Below, piece after piece: positions 19,525-32,470 of a DNA stretch of 64,000 nt (within the stretch, counting starts at the first letter, position 1; every line of letters starts with the position of its first letter). Both the position numbers and the translations under genes were made by a program. The stretch lies in assembly GCA_029959195.1 (NCBI GenBank), contig CP114126.1, positions 1,302,001 to 1,366,000 of the forward strand. The letters run 5' to 3'. The stretch comes from Dictyophora rubrovolvata (taxonomy: Eukaryota > Basidiomycota > Agaricomycetes > Phallales > Phallaceae). Under the pieces are notes generated by a model. It saw nothing but the letters and a program-made list of their open reading frames with translations. It was not told where the DNA came from and ran no database searches.

Positions 19525-22500
19525 TTAAGAAAAGAAATATAAACTATCTTTTACGGTACGAACTTCGAAGTCGCCCTTTTGGGGGAGTGGCGGGAATAAC
19601 TCAACAAGGTTAAGAAACCGTTCGCGTCCGGTGACTGGTGTATTAGTGGTAGATTGAGGTGAGTCTGAAGAAATGACGGAATCATCAAATTCTTGTTCCT
19701 GCTCCATATGGGCCTCGGGTTTTTCGTCAGGTGGTGTCCGTTTGGAGTTTTTCTCGGCAGCAAGTTGGCTCAGCGCTTCTTCTTCCACATTTTTAGGCAG
19801 CACAATGTCGCAACCTGCTTCACGAAGGTTTTGGAGGAGAGCACCTTGGAATAGGGCTTTCACCGGGAGTTTGTGATTGGCATATCGGACACGGAACTGG
19901 TTTCGTAAGTTTCGTATGCATCAACGCCTGTAGAAACCCTCAATAACAAGAAACTAACCTCATTTTCAAGACGTTGCAGCACGTCACTGGAGTGCAAGTC
20001 AACGAAAGTGCTCCGGATGAATCTTGACATTTGGTCTATACTTGACGCGTGTGTCCAATAGGAATCGTGAACGGCGGCAAATGTGATATCCGTAGACTAG
20101 AAACTGAATATTTAGTATCTGTCAAATTGCGACGAAAAGACATACGCGGCACTCTAGAGCAGTCAGCATCATGTGGGTTGCATCAAGACTATGAACGAAA
20201 TTGGGCGGGAAAGCAGACGCTTGTTTGGTTGCATTTACTAGCATGTCATAAGCGATGCAGAAAACTGCTGACATACAAAATGTATTACCTTCAGAGGGCG
20301 CATTTGGATCAGATATATAGACCGACTGAATATTGGTCATGATCTATATTCATCAGGGGAAAGAGTAGAAAGCATGACAGCTAGAACCCCGTACCTGTCG
20401 CCGTCGAACTTTGCGGTATGGCTGAACAATTGGAAGGCCCAGTGCTGTGGTCCAAATTACACTAGTCATCTGCTCCTTGCCTAACCGGTTTGCCGCCAGC
20501 TTTTTGGAGATACGACCGCGACCTGGCTTCCGTTGCGCAAAGGTGTTCGTTTCTTCCATTCGTTCAGCTGGCACAGATTTAGCAATAAGCCTAGCGCAGA
20601 TTGTGAGCCATGTCTGGATAGCCTTGGCACCATTGAATAGATCTCCTATAGCGGCAAGGGTCTCGGTTAGAGTTAGCTTTCGTTGAAAAAAATAAGACTG
20701 TAATGCATGGACTTACCTTCTTGGCAACATAAGCCGAGATTTTATAACGATGGTCAGTGTGTATATCTGGCTTCTCTCGTAATTGTCTCTCAATCTGTTC
20801 GCGAGCACCGACGTATGTTACGCCATACACAGTTGTCATAACCTAAAATCAGATTGAACACGAAGGCCGGACATGCAAAAGAGACCGACTCACTGTCTGC
20901 TTGACGACTTTACGAGTAATCTTGCCCTGCACCAGCTTAGCTTCTTCAATACCCTTGGCCACGTCTTTGTCAATGGCGTCGTCTAGCATATTGGCAACAT
21001 AAGTGTACACATCGGATGGTCGATCTGTGACATCCAAATTGACTTGAGCGGCACCCTGACGATCACCTCCCAATGCCGCATAGTGCTGTAATCCATTGCA
21101 TGTCCCATCCTGGTGAACTGGAAGCGTCGATTCAAATTGGTGCGGATCAGGAGATTCCAGCGCGGCACGTAGCTCCATGCAGACGGCAAGACATTGCCAA
21201 GGATCATCAGCCTGCATCCACCATCGTCGTCCCTGTAAGAATAATCAAGTACAATCCTGAAGGGTGGGAGCACTAAACTTACTGTTAGAGGGTTCTCAGC
21301 TGAATCATAAACATCATCCAAGTTATCCGTCGTGAACTGTGCCCTTTCAGAGAAACTCGCCTTGTCAAAACCGTACAAGTTTGACAAGTGGATCTTCAGC
21401 CACCGTAAACCTGATTCACCCAAGGGTTTGGATTCACCGAATTTGAGTAAACCGCGACTTAAGTCATCGCCCATATGATTGAAGTGAGGAGGTACAGGAT
21501 ACGCCCGTCCACGAAAATCCATGTTATGGGCAAAATAAAAGGTCTCATCCAGGAACTGGTGTGAAAATTAGCCTCCAAGTCGAAGAAAAGAATGAGTCCA
21601 TGCATACCACTCGAGCAATTTCGAGTTTGTAATTGATGCCACACCGGTTGGAGTGACAATTGGCCCTTTCATTCAACCAATCTTTCATCCTGGCAAGATG
21701 GGTGGCCTTTGCACGTGGATTTGTGTCGTAATCGGGAGGCGGGATTGGTTCAGGTTCATCATAAACCGCTGGTGGAATTTTAACGAAACGCTCTCCCGAA
21801 TTCCACACTTCCAGAACGACGTCGAACACTTGTTTGTTGATCTTCCAAGGCGTGGAAGACAGAACATCAAGACCAGCGTACACCAACTCAAGCTTGCCTT
21901 CCCTCGAGGCTTCTTGCAAATAAACGGACTGTTCCAATGAATCCTTATATCGCATGACGCTTGCTAATAGGGTAGGATTTGAGCAAATAATCCCTTCAAT
22001 AAAGCGTAGAATATGACCGACTTTTACTAATCAAATATCCACCATCCTCGACGTCTAGCCACGCCTTGGGTTTTATCAGCATAGGTAGTTGTCGAGGATG
22101 TATAGTTTCAATCACACTGTCCCGCGATAAACGATGTGCGACGACGGGATTCAGCTTAATAACCCCGAGCTTATGACCTCTGATATACTCATACGCATGA
22201 AAAAACGCTGGGTGTTCTTCCGAGCTATTGAACAAGGTGCTTAATTAGGTGGACGCAACACAGCAGCCAGGTAAAGGGAGCATACTGATGTTGACCAGTC
22301 TTTTTATCAGTGGCATGCCGTTGAACAACTGCCACATCCATTAGGCAGTCGACTAAGAAACTGCCGACTTTCAGGCGAACTTGATATGACCACGAAGCAC
22401 GAAGAGATTCGGCTGAATCTAGTTCTTGTCGAGTAGCTATTCTCCGGGCATGCAAGACATCATAACTAGCAGCGGAGAAATAAGACTGTGTTTGTTGAGA

Positions 22501-24238
22501 AGCACCAGGCACATATGTCGGCAGAGGTAATCCATATTTACGAGATGTTTCTGCTTTGTACTCGTCTTCTACCGCACGACCAACCGACAATAAAGCTCGA
22601 GTCAGCTTCATCCCGTCTTCTATGCCTCCAGTTCCCTGTAGATTCATTAACTCAAGAATAACAATAAGAGATAATTTGTCCGGGGGGAGAAGTGATAAGA
22701 ACGAGCCCAGCTTTAAGGCACTGGTGAGTGAATTCGGAGGATCAGACCCTATAAACAAAATCAATTATGAAAAAAGCAAACAGAAACGAAATACAGGCAC
22801 TCACGGCTTTGCGTCTCCTCTTGTACGAGAACCCGAACGTCGTCCTGGAGACGCATTGTGAGCTTCTGGTGCCAATCCCACATCATAGCACGCAGCGATC
22901 GACCGCCCAAGCTGGAAGACTTATTTTGCAGTTTCTCAAGTGTCTCATGCTCATGCTTGAGGCGGTCAACAGCTACGTCATATACAGATTGTTCGAGTAG
23001 TTGCTGCCGTGCCCAGAGATCTTCGCCCAGGGTGCGATTGGCTGCCTTAACCCTATTCAGCGTGGCACGCAACCGACGAAGGTTATATGGGACTTCATAA
23101 ACTTGCTCTTTGGCATCCCCTTGTGGTTCCACTTCCACGAAAGAGCCATCTTCGGACAACCGGACTTCGGTTTCGACTTCGCCTCGGGGCTAGATTCATG
23201 AGTTGATAGTAGCTAGAGGAAGGACAACCAAAAACTCACCCGAAGTCGCAAAACAGGACGAATGTCCGGTGAGTTATCAGTATGCTCGAGCTGAATGGCC
23301 TCGACATCGTCAGCTGCTTGTGTAAATTCGTGTACTAGTTGTGGATGTCCACTCGCAGCCAAACCGCGGGATATCAACCTAATCAACTCGTTCTGTTCTT
23401 GTTCATCTTGAACAACTAAAGAGCAAAAAGGTAGCAGCGATTCCAGTGGTATGTCTCGCGCCAGAATCATTTGAACAAGCTCCTCAGGAGAGCGAGTCTG
23501 AATGTCTGTTGTTTGGGAGTGGTGGCTGATGGATGTAATTAGAGCAGAGAGCAGGAGAATGCATACTAAATCAAAACCTTACCGATGCCAAGTTAATGTC
23601 ATAATAATATATGTCTCTGCATTAGGAATTACACGTTCCTCGTTGTTCTCCATTTTAGTGAAAAGCAGCCATGCTTCCCTTAACCATTCCTCTCGGTGTT
23701 GTTCATGACGGGAAGCCATTTCGGTATATGCTAGAAGAAACTTATTATATGTTTGCGTGTTGAGGAGGTATTTAACTTTTTTGTTCCGTTTTCTTGTGGA
23801 TTCGAATATATCTCGTGCACGCGGGACATCGTAACAGTCGTTCAAACAAGTGTCCATGATTGCGATCAAGTCCTGAGACCGAGTATCCGGGAAAAAGTAA
23901 TCATGAAGAGGCGTTGAAGATGTAACATCGTCCGGTAAAGGAATGGGAATAATCGTCAATGGCTCTTGAGCACGTCGACGAAGAAAAGAGGTTAAAGTAC
24001 CATCGGTAGGTGAAAGGTTCTGGTTCTGGATGAAATTTTGGCGTTGACTTGGAGAAGGAGATTTTTTGAGCACAGAAACCGGAGCCTCTGTCCTATTAGA
24101 AATGGAAGAGTATCTTCGACAGATGTTTGGTTGTACCCATTCGTGATTCGTACGGTTGGAAGACTTTCTCAGTTTCGAAGAGGATGGCGCAGATAGAGGT
24201 GATGAACGAGCTCCACGTCTGTAGCTTGACGTGAGCAT
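19525..24238 (-). CDS. RPO41: Mitochondrial RNA polymerase RPO41
   Basis: Start [20 protein letters not shown] at 24238 gives an Arg/Ser-rich presequence with CRRYSS. The N-terminal extension is followed by the T7-like single-subunit polymerase core: [20 protein letters not shown] (motif A region, about 21520), [18 protein letters not shown] (about 21100), [20 protein letters not shown] (motif B, across the intron near 20840-20890), [20 protein letters not shown] (about 20170) and [20 protein letters not shown] (motif C with the catalytic His-Asp-Ser, about 20060). The C-terminus has an acidic insert and ends [15 protein letters not shown] at 19525-19527. Many short introns. All catalytic motifs are intact. 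It transcribes mitochondrial DNA in the matrix. Confidence 0.95.
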
Positions 24239-24415
24239 CTTTTTGTTAGAGAAAAGAATGGATCTTCCGAATCTAGTAAAAGACTGGAGATTATCTTAAT
24301 TTTTGCGGGCGGGTTCTGAGCAAGTTGGATTCGATGGGGAATTTTTGGTATTACATAAGCCGGAAGCTTGCTCGGCGTTCCGGCCGAGTGACTAGTCAAC
24401 AAGCTAAGTACATCA

Positions 24416-25447
24416 CTAAGTACTAGCAACCTGCTCTTCTGCTTTCGGGCGCAAAGGTATATGATCATCGTCTTGAAGAGGCTCCCAAATGGCGGTGGAG
24501 CTTTCAAAGAGAAAATAGAATAATAAAGTGAAGAGACCACAGAACGCTGCACCTCGGATTACCATAGCAGTCAACTCCGCCTCCAACAAAGCTTCCAGTC
24601 CCAATGGACGATTCCCATAAATCACTAGGACAATCGAGAGGATTGCTTCCAGAAGGAGCATAGGCGTTGCTATTATCAACATACAGGTAAGAATCTGAAA
24701 GAAGTAAATACTTTCAGGTAATAAAGGAAGTTGAATAGAACCTTATCCCCCCGAAATTGATGTCTCAAAACCCAACAGACAGGACAAATTAATGCTGTGA
24801 AGAATACACGAAGTGCTACTTCCGTGTACAAGAAGGCATTGGTAAGTAAGATATCCTTATTATACGTGCGTATCGAAAATTGACCGCCTGATTGTAATGC
24901 GCTCTGATCCATAGCGACTGCTACAGTTCCGAAAGCACCGATAGCTATCAAGATCAAGTAGAAACAGGCGGGAACGATTGACACGAGGCAACCGCCTATG
25001 ACCGGATAGGCTCTTGCCGTTCTATGAACTAGACAGCGACGTCGAATTATTAAAACAATTGGAAGGAAGATAGCCGGATGTAGCCAGTAGAAAATGTAAT
25101 CCTGAGCTAAAATCACAAGTGTTAGTTCCGAAAATCAGACCAAGCGACGAACGGGGATGTAGCAGATTTGAACCCACTAAGCTGCAAACGTCGAATGATA
25201 TCCACGGTAAATAACGGAGTGTTGACCGTGTTTTGAGCAACAATATCTATAATCGTGACAATGTAATACATGAAGAGTACCACAAAGGCGAGTACGACGA
25301 AAATTGTCTCCCAGTAGCACTTTGCGCTTCTTTTTTGGAACAATAGGGCAGTGACTAGGATGAATTGAACAAACGCGATAATAGTCCAAAAGCTGGTCAC
25401 CGCCAGAATACCGATTGTTAATGGAGGGGGAACAAACTTGACGTTCA
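24416..25447 (-). CDS. Seven-helix membrane protein, function unknown
   Basis: Three exons join in frame from ATG 25447 (MNVKFVPPPLTIGILAVTSF) to TAG 24416. Introns: donor after LQL-T (about 25175) and donor after HQFRGDK (about 24743). Seven hydrophobic segments are visible: GILAVTSFWTIIAFVQFILV, FVVLAFVVLFMYYIVTIIDI, YWLHPAIFLPIVLII, GGCLVSIVPACFYLILIAIG, FLYTEVALRVFFTALICPVC, LLLEAILSIVLVIYG and AAFCGLFTLLFYFLF. The N-terminus is short and the C-terminal tail charged (WEPLQDDDHIPLRPKAEEQ). No signature of a known receptor family was recognised; this layout is common among fungal lineage-specific 7TM proteins. Receptor function is possible but not shown. Confidence 0.75.
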
Positions 25448-25741
25448 TTTCGATGAGGAAAGGGCGAAAACTCAACTCCGAGCTAGCAATATTTTGATTT
25501 TAAAGATTATGACATTCATCGAATGCACATGGTTAACGTTGCACTTGAACCAATATTATCATGTCTGAACCCTCGGATTAATACCGGCACCGCATGCCTC
25601 AGTGATAGTTATACTTATTAATCTAATTCAAATAAGTCCGCTGATCTGTAACCAATGGATATAGTCAGCGTGGCAGAGAGCGCGGTGGTGTACAACATAC
25701 ACATATAATCATGATCACATAGTTTATAATTAGCCCTTTGT

Positions 25742-27169
25742 CTACGCTTCGACGAAGGCTCTAAAGAATGTCATATCTCCCTCAAATGAAACTGGTGTTT
25801 TAGCGGCAATGAATATGACACTTCCTTCCTTCAAAGCTAGACTTGTCTCATTCGTGTCGGTCCACATGATTCGACCGCTACCAGATGTGATGATCACCAG
25901 GCTTGGTCCATCAATTTGTTCGTGACTTTCTTTCTCTCCGACCGTGACAGCTGCATAACAGACAGAAAATTCAGGGACTGGAGGGTCGTAGATCTTAGTG
26001 CGTCGAGAGGTCGAGAACGAAGCAACGGAAGGTTGAATAAGGTGAATGGTCGGATCTCCGGCTTTGTACGTCAGCGACGAGATGAGATTGGGAACATCTC
26101 GCAATTTTGGCGTGAGACCGGCCCGCAAAACATTATCCGAAGTAGCCATGGTTTCGACGATGTCTGTAAAGTATTAAGGAGCTTATGAAGAGCTTAAAAT
26201 AAAGGGAGAATAGTTGGGTAACTTGCCTCCGGATATGTACGCATGCGGCTCTCCAGCTCCCAGGAATATTGCTTCACCGGGTTCTAGTTTGACAACATTA
26301 AGTAAAAAAACACAGAAAACGCCGACATCATTTGGAAATTGGCGGTCCAACTCTATTACCAATTCAACCACGTCCTTCTCGTCTGCAGTGAAGCCACCAG
26401 TTGAATATCTGCCCACGAGTTTTCTTAGTCGAATCTTTACTTCTTCTTCTGAAGCCGTCATAACAGCAGAAAAAACGTCTCTCAGCGAAGATTTTTGCTC
26501 CGGACTTGTAGTGGGCAGTAAAGAGTTGGCTATAAACTTGTCCCGCAGTGGGGAAGGTACAAAAGCGGCCAATTCGGGAGTTTGATTGAGAAAAACAGCA
26601 ATTTGAGAGAGTGGGCGAAATCCACACATGGCAACAAAAGGTGTTATAGCAATAGCCATTTCTGGCTTATGGTTGGCGTCTAGAAAACAGGTTAGAGATG
26701 ATTCTATCACTGATTGTGCTCGTACCTTTGTAAAGATCTGGTTGTTTTGAATGTAGTTGAGCAGCCAGTTGCTTATCGGGGTGGGCTTGAATGCTCAGAG
26801 CCTTTCGAATGGCAAGTATCTTAAATAGATATGGGAGACTTCCTTGAATACTATCAGGAAAGGCATTTGAAATCTTCTCTCCTAATAAATGCGGATTCTC
26901 TTTAAGATGATCGGATAACGTTTGACCATCTGGAAGTCGAGAAGGAAGTGTGGGATGGGTACCCATCCAAAGCTTGAAGATACAAAGAGGAAATCTTCCC
27001 GGAGAATTCAGTGTTTTTTCTAACTCACTTCTGCATATGGTTTGGATTCCTCCACGTGAAAGTTTGGAATCCCTGCACTTGCATATTGCGCAGCTTTAGA
27101 GTCACTGCCCAACTTTCCCCAATCGTAAGATTGTGTTCCCCCAATAACCGGGAATACAACACCCAACAT
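25742..27169 (-). CDS. Mannose-6-phosphate isomerase (PMI40/ManA, type I)
   Basis: Start MLGVVFPVIGGTQSYDWGKL at 27169. After a short intron comes LWMGTHPTLPSRLPDGQTLS, then PYLFKILAIRKALSIQAHPD with the zinc ligands Gln and His, then HKPEMAIAITPFVAMCGFRP and LEPGEAIFLGAGEPHAYISG, holding the zinc-binding Glu/His and active-site loop. The end is a second cupin half (TSGSGRIMWTDT, KEGSVIFIAAKTPVSFEGD), TAG at 25742-25744. The enzyme interconverts fructose-6-P and mannose-6-P in the cytosol and feeds GDP-mannose, the donor route also used by the O-mannosyltransferase at 34-38 kb. It is divergent from CCT2 with 86 bp between starts. Confidence 0.94.
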
Positions 27170-27222
27170 AAGTTAAATGATAAATGATGTAGCTGTCGAG
27201 GGTGTAACAGAGTGCGTAAACG

Positions 27223-27238
27223 GTAGTTACGTAATCAC
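27223..27238. promoter_or_regulatory. Shared promoter motif GTAGTTACGTAATCAC, copy 1
   Basis: This 16-base sequence lies in the 86 bp PMI/CCT2 divergent promoter, ending 17 bp before the CCT2 ATG. The same 16 bases occur, in the same orientation, at 37823-37838 in the PMT/DHR1 divergent promoter. The core TTACGTAA is a palindrome of the bZIP type. Confidence 0.5.
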
Positions 27239-27255
27239 ATTTGCTGTCACCAACT

Positions 27256-29275
27256 ATGTCGATGAATATTTTCAGTGAAGAGGTAACGTGTCCTAAAGAA
27301 ACATATCAGAGAAATTAATTGATATCACTTTTAGGCCATTGAAGAGAAGGCAGAAAATGCGCGTCTTTCCTCGTTTGTAGGTGCCCTTGCATTGGGGGAT
27401 CTCGTCAAGTCGACGTTAGGCCCGAAAGGCATGAACAAGATATTACAGTCGGCATCATCTGGCGAAATTACTGTTACTAACGATGGTGCGACAATTTTGA
27501 AATCCATTCAACTGGACAATGCTGCAGCCAAGATTTTGGTCAACATCTCCAAAGTTCAGGACGACGAAGTTGGAGATGGCACAACTAGCGTTTGCGTTCT
27601 AGCAGCCGAATTGCTACGGGAAGCAGAGAAACTTATTGCTGCCAAGATTCATCCTCAAACAATCGTTCAAGGTTTCAGAATTGCTAGTGCTGCCGCTTTA
27701 AAAGCGTTGGAAAAATCTGCTATAGACCATAGGTAGTTACAGTTCCTTTTTCCATTCTGAGACCTTTCAGGAAAAAAAACGTTGTTTTCAGCTCGGATCC
27801 CACACAATTTCGTCAAGACTTGTTGAATATTGCCAGAACAACACTTTCTTCAAAAGTCCTATCTCAAGACAAAGACTATTTCGCAAACTTAGCAGTCGAT
27901 GCGGTTTTACGACTGAAAGGCTCGACAGACCTTGATCTTATCCAAATAATAAAAAAACCAGGAGGCAAACTGACTGATTCGTATCTGGCTGAAGGTATGA
28001 CGAGCTAATTTTTTAATATTTTTTTTCGCCGTCTCATATTTATGCAGGCTTCATTCTGGACAAATCTATTGCGGTCAACTCACCGAAGAGAATTGAAAAT
28101 GCAAAAATACTAATTGCTAATACTTGTTAGGTTTTATCTTGTCTTGGTAGAATTTATATACTAATTATCCAATCAAGCCATGGATACTGATAAAATCAAA
28201 ATATTTGGGGCGCGGATAAAAGTAGAAAGTACAGGAAAATTGGCTGAACTTGAGAGAGCTGAGAGGGTAAGTGATCATTGCACTGGGTTTGACATTGGGG
28301 ACTGATCAATTTCGTTAGGACAAGATGAAGGAAAAAGTCGCGGCCATCGCTTCTCATGGCATAAACTGTTTTGTTAATCGTCAACTAATTTACAACTATC
28401 CGGAAAACTTGTTGGCTGAGCATGGCATATTGTGCATAGAACATGCTGATTTTGAAGGCGTCGAACGATTGTCGTTGGTCACCGGTGGTGAAATTACAAG
28501 TACATTTGATCATCCCAACTTGGTGAAGCTTGGGACCTGCGATCTCATCGAAGAAATCATGATTGGAGAAGACAAGGTTTGCTTTGAAAATTAAGAGAGC
28601 TATAAATACATGTTCTGACGCGTTTCCTTCACAGTTGATCAAATTTTCCGGTGTAGCCGCTGGTCAAGCATGCACGGTTGTTCTTAGGGGCTCAACGAAT
28701 CAGATTGTTGACGAAGCGGAAAGGTCTTTACACGACGCGCTATCTGTTTTGTCGCAGACAGTGAAAGAGACAAGGGTCGTGTTAGGAGGCGGATGCTCTG
28801 AGACATTGATGAGCTGCGCGGTTGAGGAAGCTGCACGCACAGTCATGGGTAAACAGGCAATCGCAGTTGAATCCTTTGCACACGCGCTTCGACAGATTCC
28901 TACCATTCTTGCTGATAATGCTGGTTATGATTCTTCCGATTTAGTAGCCCGTCTGAGGGCAGCCCATTATGAGGGTAAAACGGACGCCGGATTAGGTGCG
29001 TGTAGACGATGGCTTTTTTTTCTGTCGGGTTTCTAATTTGGTTTTCAAAAAACAAAAAGACATGTATCAGGGTACCATCGGTTCCATGAAAAAACTGGGC
29101 GTAACTGAAAGCTTTAAACTAAAACGACAGGTCATTCTGAGCGCAAGCGAGGCGGCAGAGATGATTTTACGGTGCGTTTATATTAACCAGTTTGCATGTG
29201 CTGTGGGTCTAAGCAGTTAATCCCAGGGTAGATACCATTTTAAGAGCCACGCCTCGCAAGAGAGAGGCTTTGTAG
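27256..29275 (+). CDS. CCT2: CCT2, TCP-1/TRiC chaperonin beta subunit
   Basis: Start MSMNIFSEE at 27256; a short intron follows, then [20 protein letters not shown]. Group II chaperonin motifs: [43 protein letters not shown], then [16 protein letters not shown] and [20 protein letters not shown]. The beta-subunit end is reached after a last intron: [22 protein letters not shown] at 29273-29275. About eight exons, all consistent in frame. It is one of eight TRiC ring subunits that fold actin and tubulin in the cytosol; two actin genes lie about 30 kb away in this window, which may be coincidence. Confidence 0.95.
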
Positions 29276-29420
29276 ATAGACCAACATACGTTAATACATC
29301 GTCGTTACTAATTATATTCCATACCCCGCGGGTCCACTCTTGGAGACCAATGTCTGACCGACCATTTATGTCAAATCGATGCCTCCCAGTACACCAGAAC
29401 GATCCGCCGTAGAGTTCACA

Positions 29421-30062
29421 TTAATGATTAGTCCTGCCACGACCCTTAACAACTGTAAACCCCTCTTCGTCTACTTCTGTATCTTTGCGATCATTTTGTG
29501 GGTTTAACAAAGGAGGAGCCTCTTGAGCCTCTTCCTCTTCCGAGCTTCCTTCCTGATCTTCATCGTCCCAGTCATACTCTTCATCGCTGTTAACTTTTTC
29601 CTCGACGTTGACTTTTTTGTCTTTTAATTTTGCTGCCATGGTTTCGAGTTCAAGCATAGTTCGATTCGACCCCTCATGCATGATCTCCTGCCATAATTTG
29701 ACAATCCTCTCTGCGACAGACTGAGCGCTGCCATCTTCTAATATGACCTCGAATTCGTCGGATAGTATTTGGAGTAACATTTCTTCGATGTAGATTGCAT
29801 CCGGGAGAGCTTCTTTCTTGTTTTCTGCCTCCTCAAAGGCGTCCACGATGACAGATGCAATCCATTGTTGCTTTTGTATCGATTCAGGACCACCCCAACC
29901 TGAGTCTACAGCGATTTTGAGTGCTGGCCATAATTTCAGAGCCAATATCGTTCCCCTTGCAAAGGTGACCAAGCCTTGTGAAGGCGCCGTGGAAACAGCA
30001 GAGGAAGAGGCAGAAGTAGCCATTCGAAGACAGAGTGCCCTCACGGCGGACTCCGAAGACAT
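29421..30062 (-). CDS. TSR2: TSR2, pre-rRNA processing factor / Rps26 chaperone
   Basis: A single exon of 213 residues. The WGG-like core is at about 28-120: TFARGTILALKLWPALKIAV, SGWGGPESIQKQQWIASVIV and DEFEVILEDGSAQSVAERIV with LWQEIM. The acidic C-terminus (DEEYDWDDEDQEGSSEEEE) and the closing EVDEEGFTVVKGRGR are typical of the family. In yeast TSR2 escorts ribosomal protein eS26 and supports 20S pre-rRNA processing. The first ATG is at 30062; an in-frame ATG at 30023 (MATSASSS) is an alternative. It is head-to-head with GRC3. Confidence 0.93.
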   Translation of the reverse strand: MSSESAVRALCLRMATSASSSAVSTAPSQGLVTFARGTILALKLWPALKIAVDSGWGGPESIQKQQWIASVIVDAFEEAENKKEALPDAIYIEEMLLQILSDEFEVILEDGSAQSVAERIVKLWQEIMHEGSNRTMLELETMAAKLKDKKVNVEEKVNSDEEYDWDDEDQEGSSEEEEAQEAPPLLNPQNDRKDTEVDEEGFTVVKGRGRTNH

Positions 30063-30082
30063 TGTAGCCGCCGTTCCACTTT
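30063..30082. promoter_or_regulatory. 20 bp gap between TSR2 and GRC3 starts
   Basis: Only 20 bases lie between the two outward-reading ATGs (59 bp if TSR2 starts at 30023). The two transcripts must either overlap at their 5' ends or have almost no leaders, so promoter elements lie within the coding exons. Confidence 0.6.
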
Positions 30083-32155
30083 ATGTCTGCTCGCTACTTC
30101 AATGTAGCTCCCAGAGCGTATTCTCCCAGCAGACCAGTGGCTTCGTCGTCTGAAAATGAACAGGAAGAAATCGACCAATCCATGCGTGAAGAACTTGTTG
30201 ACGAAGCTTCTGCCTGTCCTGACAGCGACACTCGGCGGATATTCACTCCACAGCAGGATGTCAATGCTTTCCAGATCACTTCTGAAGAAACTCACCGACT
30301 TTCTTTGCAAAATACGTCAAAGGGGGTAATTCTTTCAATGCCTGCTGGGTCATATTTTGCATTCGTCGGCGTTTGTTCTGCTACCATTCTTCGTGGTTCA
30401 ATCTCCCTTGTGGGAGTACATCTACACGCATCACGTCGCCCATATACTATTTTCTCTCCAAGATCGAATCCTTTGGCTATAATTGAAGCTCTCGGTTGCA
30501 CCTTAGTCGAAAAGACTACTATTTTACCCCCACGGATTGCCGGCAGACTAGGCGATGCTAGCATTATCATTCTGCTCCAGCCACTTAGAACGGGTATAGA
30601 ATCACTTGGACGATACAGAATACTTTCTCAGCTATTCCAACTTGATGATGATAAAAGGAATTACTTAATTGACGAGGCCATCGGAGTTGAAGGATTATAT
30701 TTCGTGAGTATTCAACCCCTTTTGGCAACAGATCAACTTCATGTATCAATTAGGTTGACCCATCTGCACCGAAACCCCAGATGCAACCATTTCTTCTAGA
30801 TGATTCATGGTCCAATTCTCTTAAATCATCTATTTCAAGTACAGCTTCCGCCAGTGATTCTTCATCATTTGAGCCGTTCATTGGACTTGTCAAGGGTCCT
30901 AAAAATTGCGGCAAAAGTACTTTTGCCCGTACTTTACTTAATACTTTATTAACTCGGTACGTTGCGCCTTAATGGTATTCCCATTTTATATTTACAAAGT
31001 AACAGCTATGTCCGAGTAGCGTATTTAGAATGTGATATCGGGCAATCAGAGTTTATGCCCGGTGGATTGGTTTCTCTACATGTAGTTACGGTGCCAATAT
31101 TTGGTAACAGTTATTTCAATATTCAGCCTCTCATTACGTTTCGGAACTAACTTTTTCAAGGACCGCCTTTTACTCACCCGACTATTCCGTTCCGAGCTCA
31201 TTATATTGGAAGTTCTACCCCTCGTTCTACTCCCTCCCAATATATCGCCGCCATTCAATCCTTAATGGAAACTTATCGATTGGAGATTCAAAGTTCATAT
31301 GAAGAACCCATAGATGGTGACAATCGACTTGGCTCGACTGTGCCGTTGGTAATCAACACCCAAGGATGGACCAAAGGGCTGGGGGCAGATCTACTGGAGA
31401 AAGTTGAAAATCTTGTTGCGCCAACTGCTATCTTCAATATGGAACCTGAAGAGCTGCATTTTAGTCATACGCGACAGTCGAGTCAGGTGTATCATATCCA
31501 GCCGATCCTTTCTCCAGTATTGAATCAATATTTTACGGCAACTGACCATCGTACATTCGCGATCCTGTCATATTTTCATGCCTCTTTTGCAGACGATGGA
31601 ACGGCAACCCAATGGAATACAGAAATACCACTTTGTGCACATCGACCATGGGAAGTTGTACTCAAAAAAGCCATTGATAAAATTATTTTAACAGGTGCTG
31701 GATTCGAAGATGTGGTTCCCGAAGAACTGCAGTATGCAATCAACTGCTCATTGGTTGGCTTAATTTGCGACGATCATTCATTCGTGGAAACAAATGAGTC
31801 CGACGCTCCTTATTATATACAAGGCGATGGATTACCATCGCCTTCGCATACACGGTGTGTCGGACTGGCTCTAATCCGGGGCGTTGATTTGAACACAGGG
31901 AAACTACACCTTTTAACGCCTATACCCCCTAAGTTACGCCGTAGCTGTCGAACGCTGGTGAAAGGAGAGCTGGAAATGCCTGTTTGGGGGATGATTGATT
32001 TCAGAGATGAACGCAATAATGGGGTGGCAGGAGTCAGTTGGGGAAAAGTACCTTACTTACAGATGGGACATGGCGATGTTGGTGTTAATGTCCCCGGGGC
32101 GGCCAGGAGGCGCGTCAGAAGAAACGTGATGAGAAAAAATCAAATGCCTACTTGA
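30083..32155 (+). CDS. GRC3: GRC3/NOL9 polynucleotide 5'-hydroxyl kinase
   Basis: Start MSARYFNVAPRAYSPSRPVA at 30083, with an acidic N-terminus. The N-terminal beta domain reads SMPAGSYFAFVGVCSATILR and VHLHASRRPYTIFSPRSNP. Introns join EGLYF|VDPSAPKPQMQ, LLTR|YVRVAYLECDIGQSEF and VSLHVVTVPIFG|PPFTHPT. The P-loop is GLVKGPKNCGKSTFAR and the Walker-B-like block is AYLECDIGQSEF. The Clp1/GRC3 C-terminal part reads VINTQGWTKGLGADLLEKV. TGA at 32153-32155. GRC3 phosphorylates the 5'-OH end made by LAS1 in ITS2 processing of 27S pre-rRNA. Complete. Confidence 0.94.
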
Positions 32156-32470
32156 ACCAGTATCATTTTGACTTGGTCAGAGTCTCTGATAGCATTGCGG
32201 GTCATGGGCAATAGGCTTTACAGCACTATTGAGGCATATATATGCAACCAAGAAGCACGTGAGAGGTGTCATGAGAATGGACACTTTCTATCTTTCATGG
32301 GAATTGTTTATTTGTCGACTTTGCAAAAATAGAACGAGTCTGGCAGTCTTTCCTGATTGACCCGAATATGACGTTAATATATAAAGCGTGCAGGTTGCCT
32401 TCTGAAGTTGTGGAAGTTCGGTTCACCCAATAACACTCCTCGACTTTCCTCACTTTTATCCTCTGCATCA

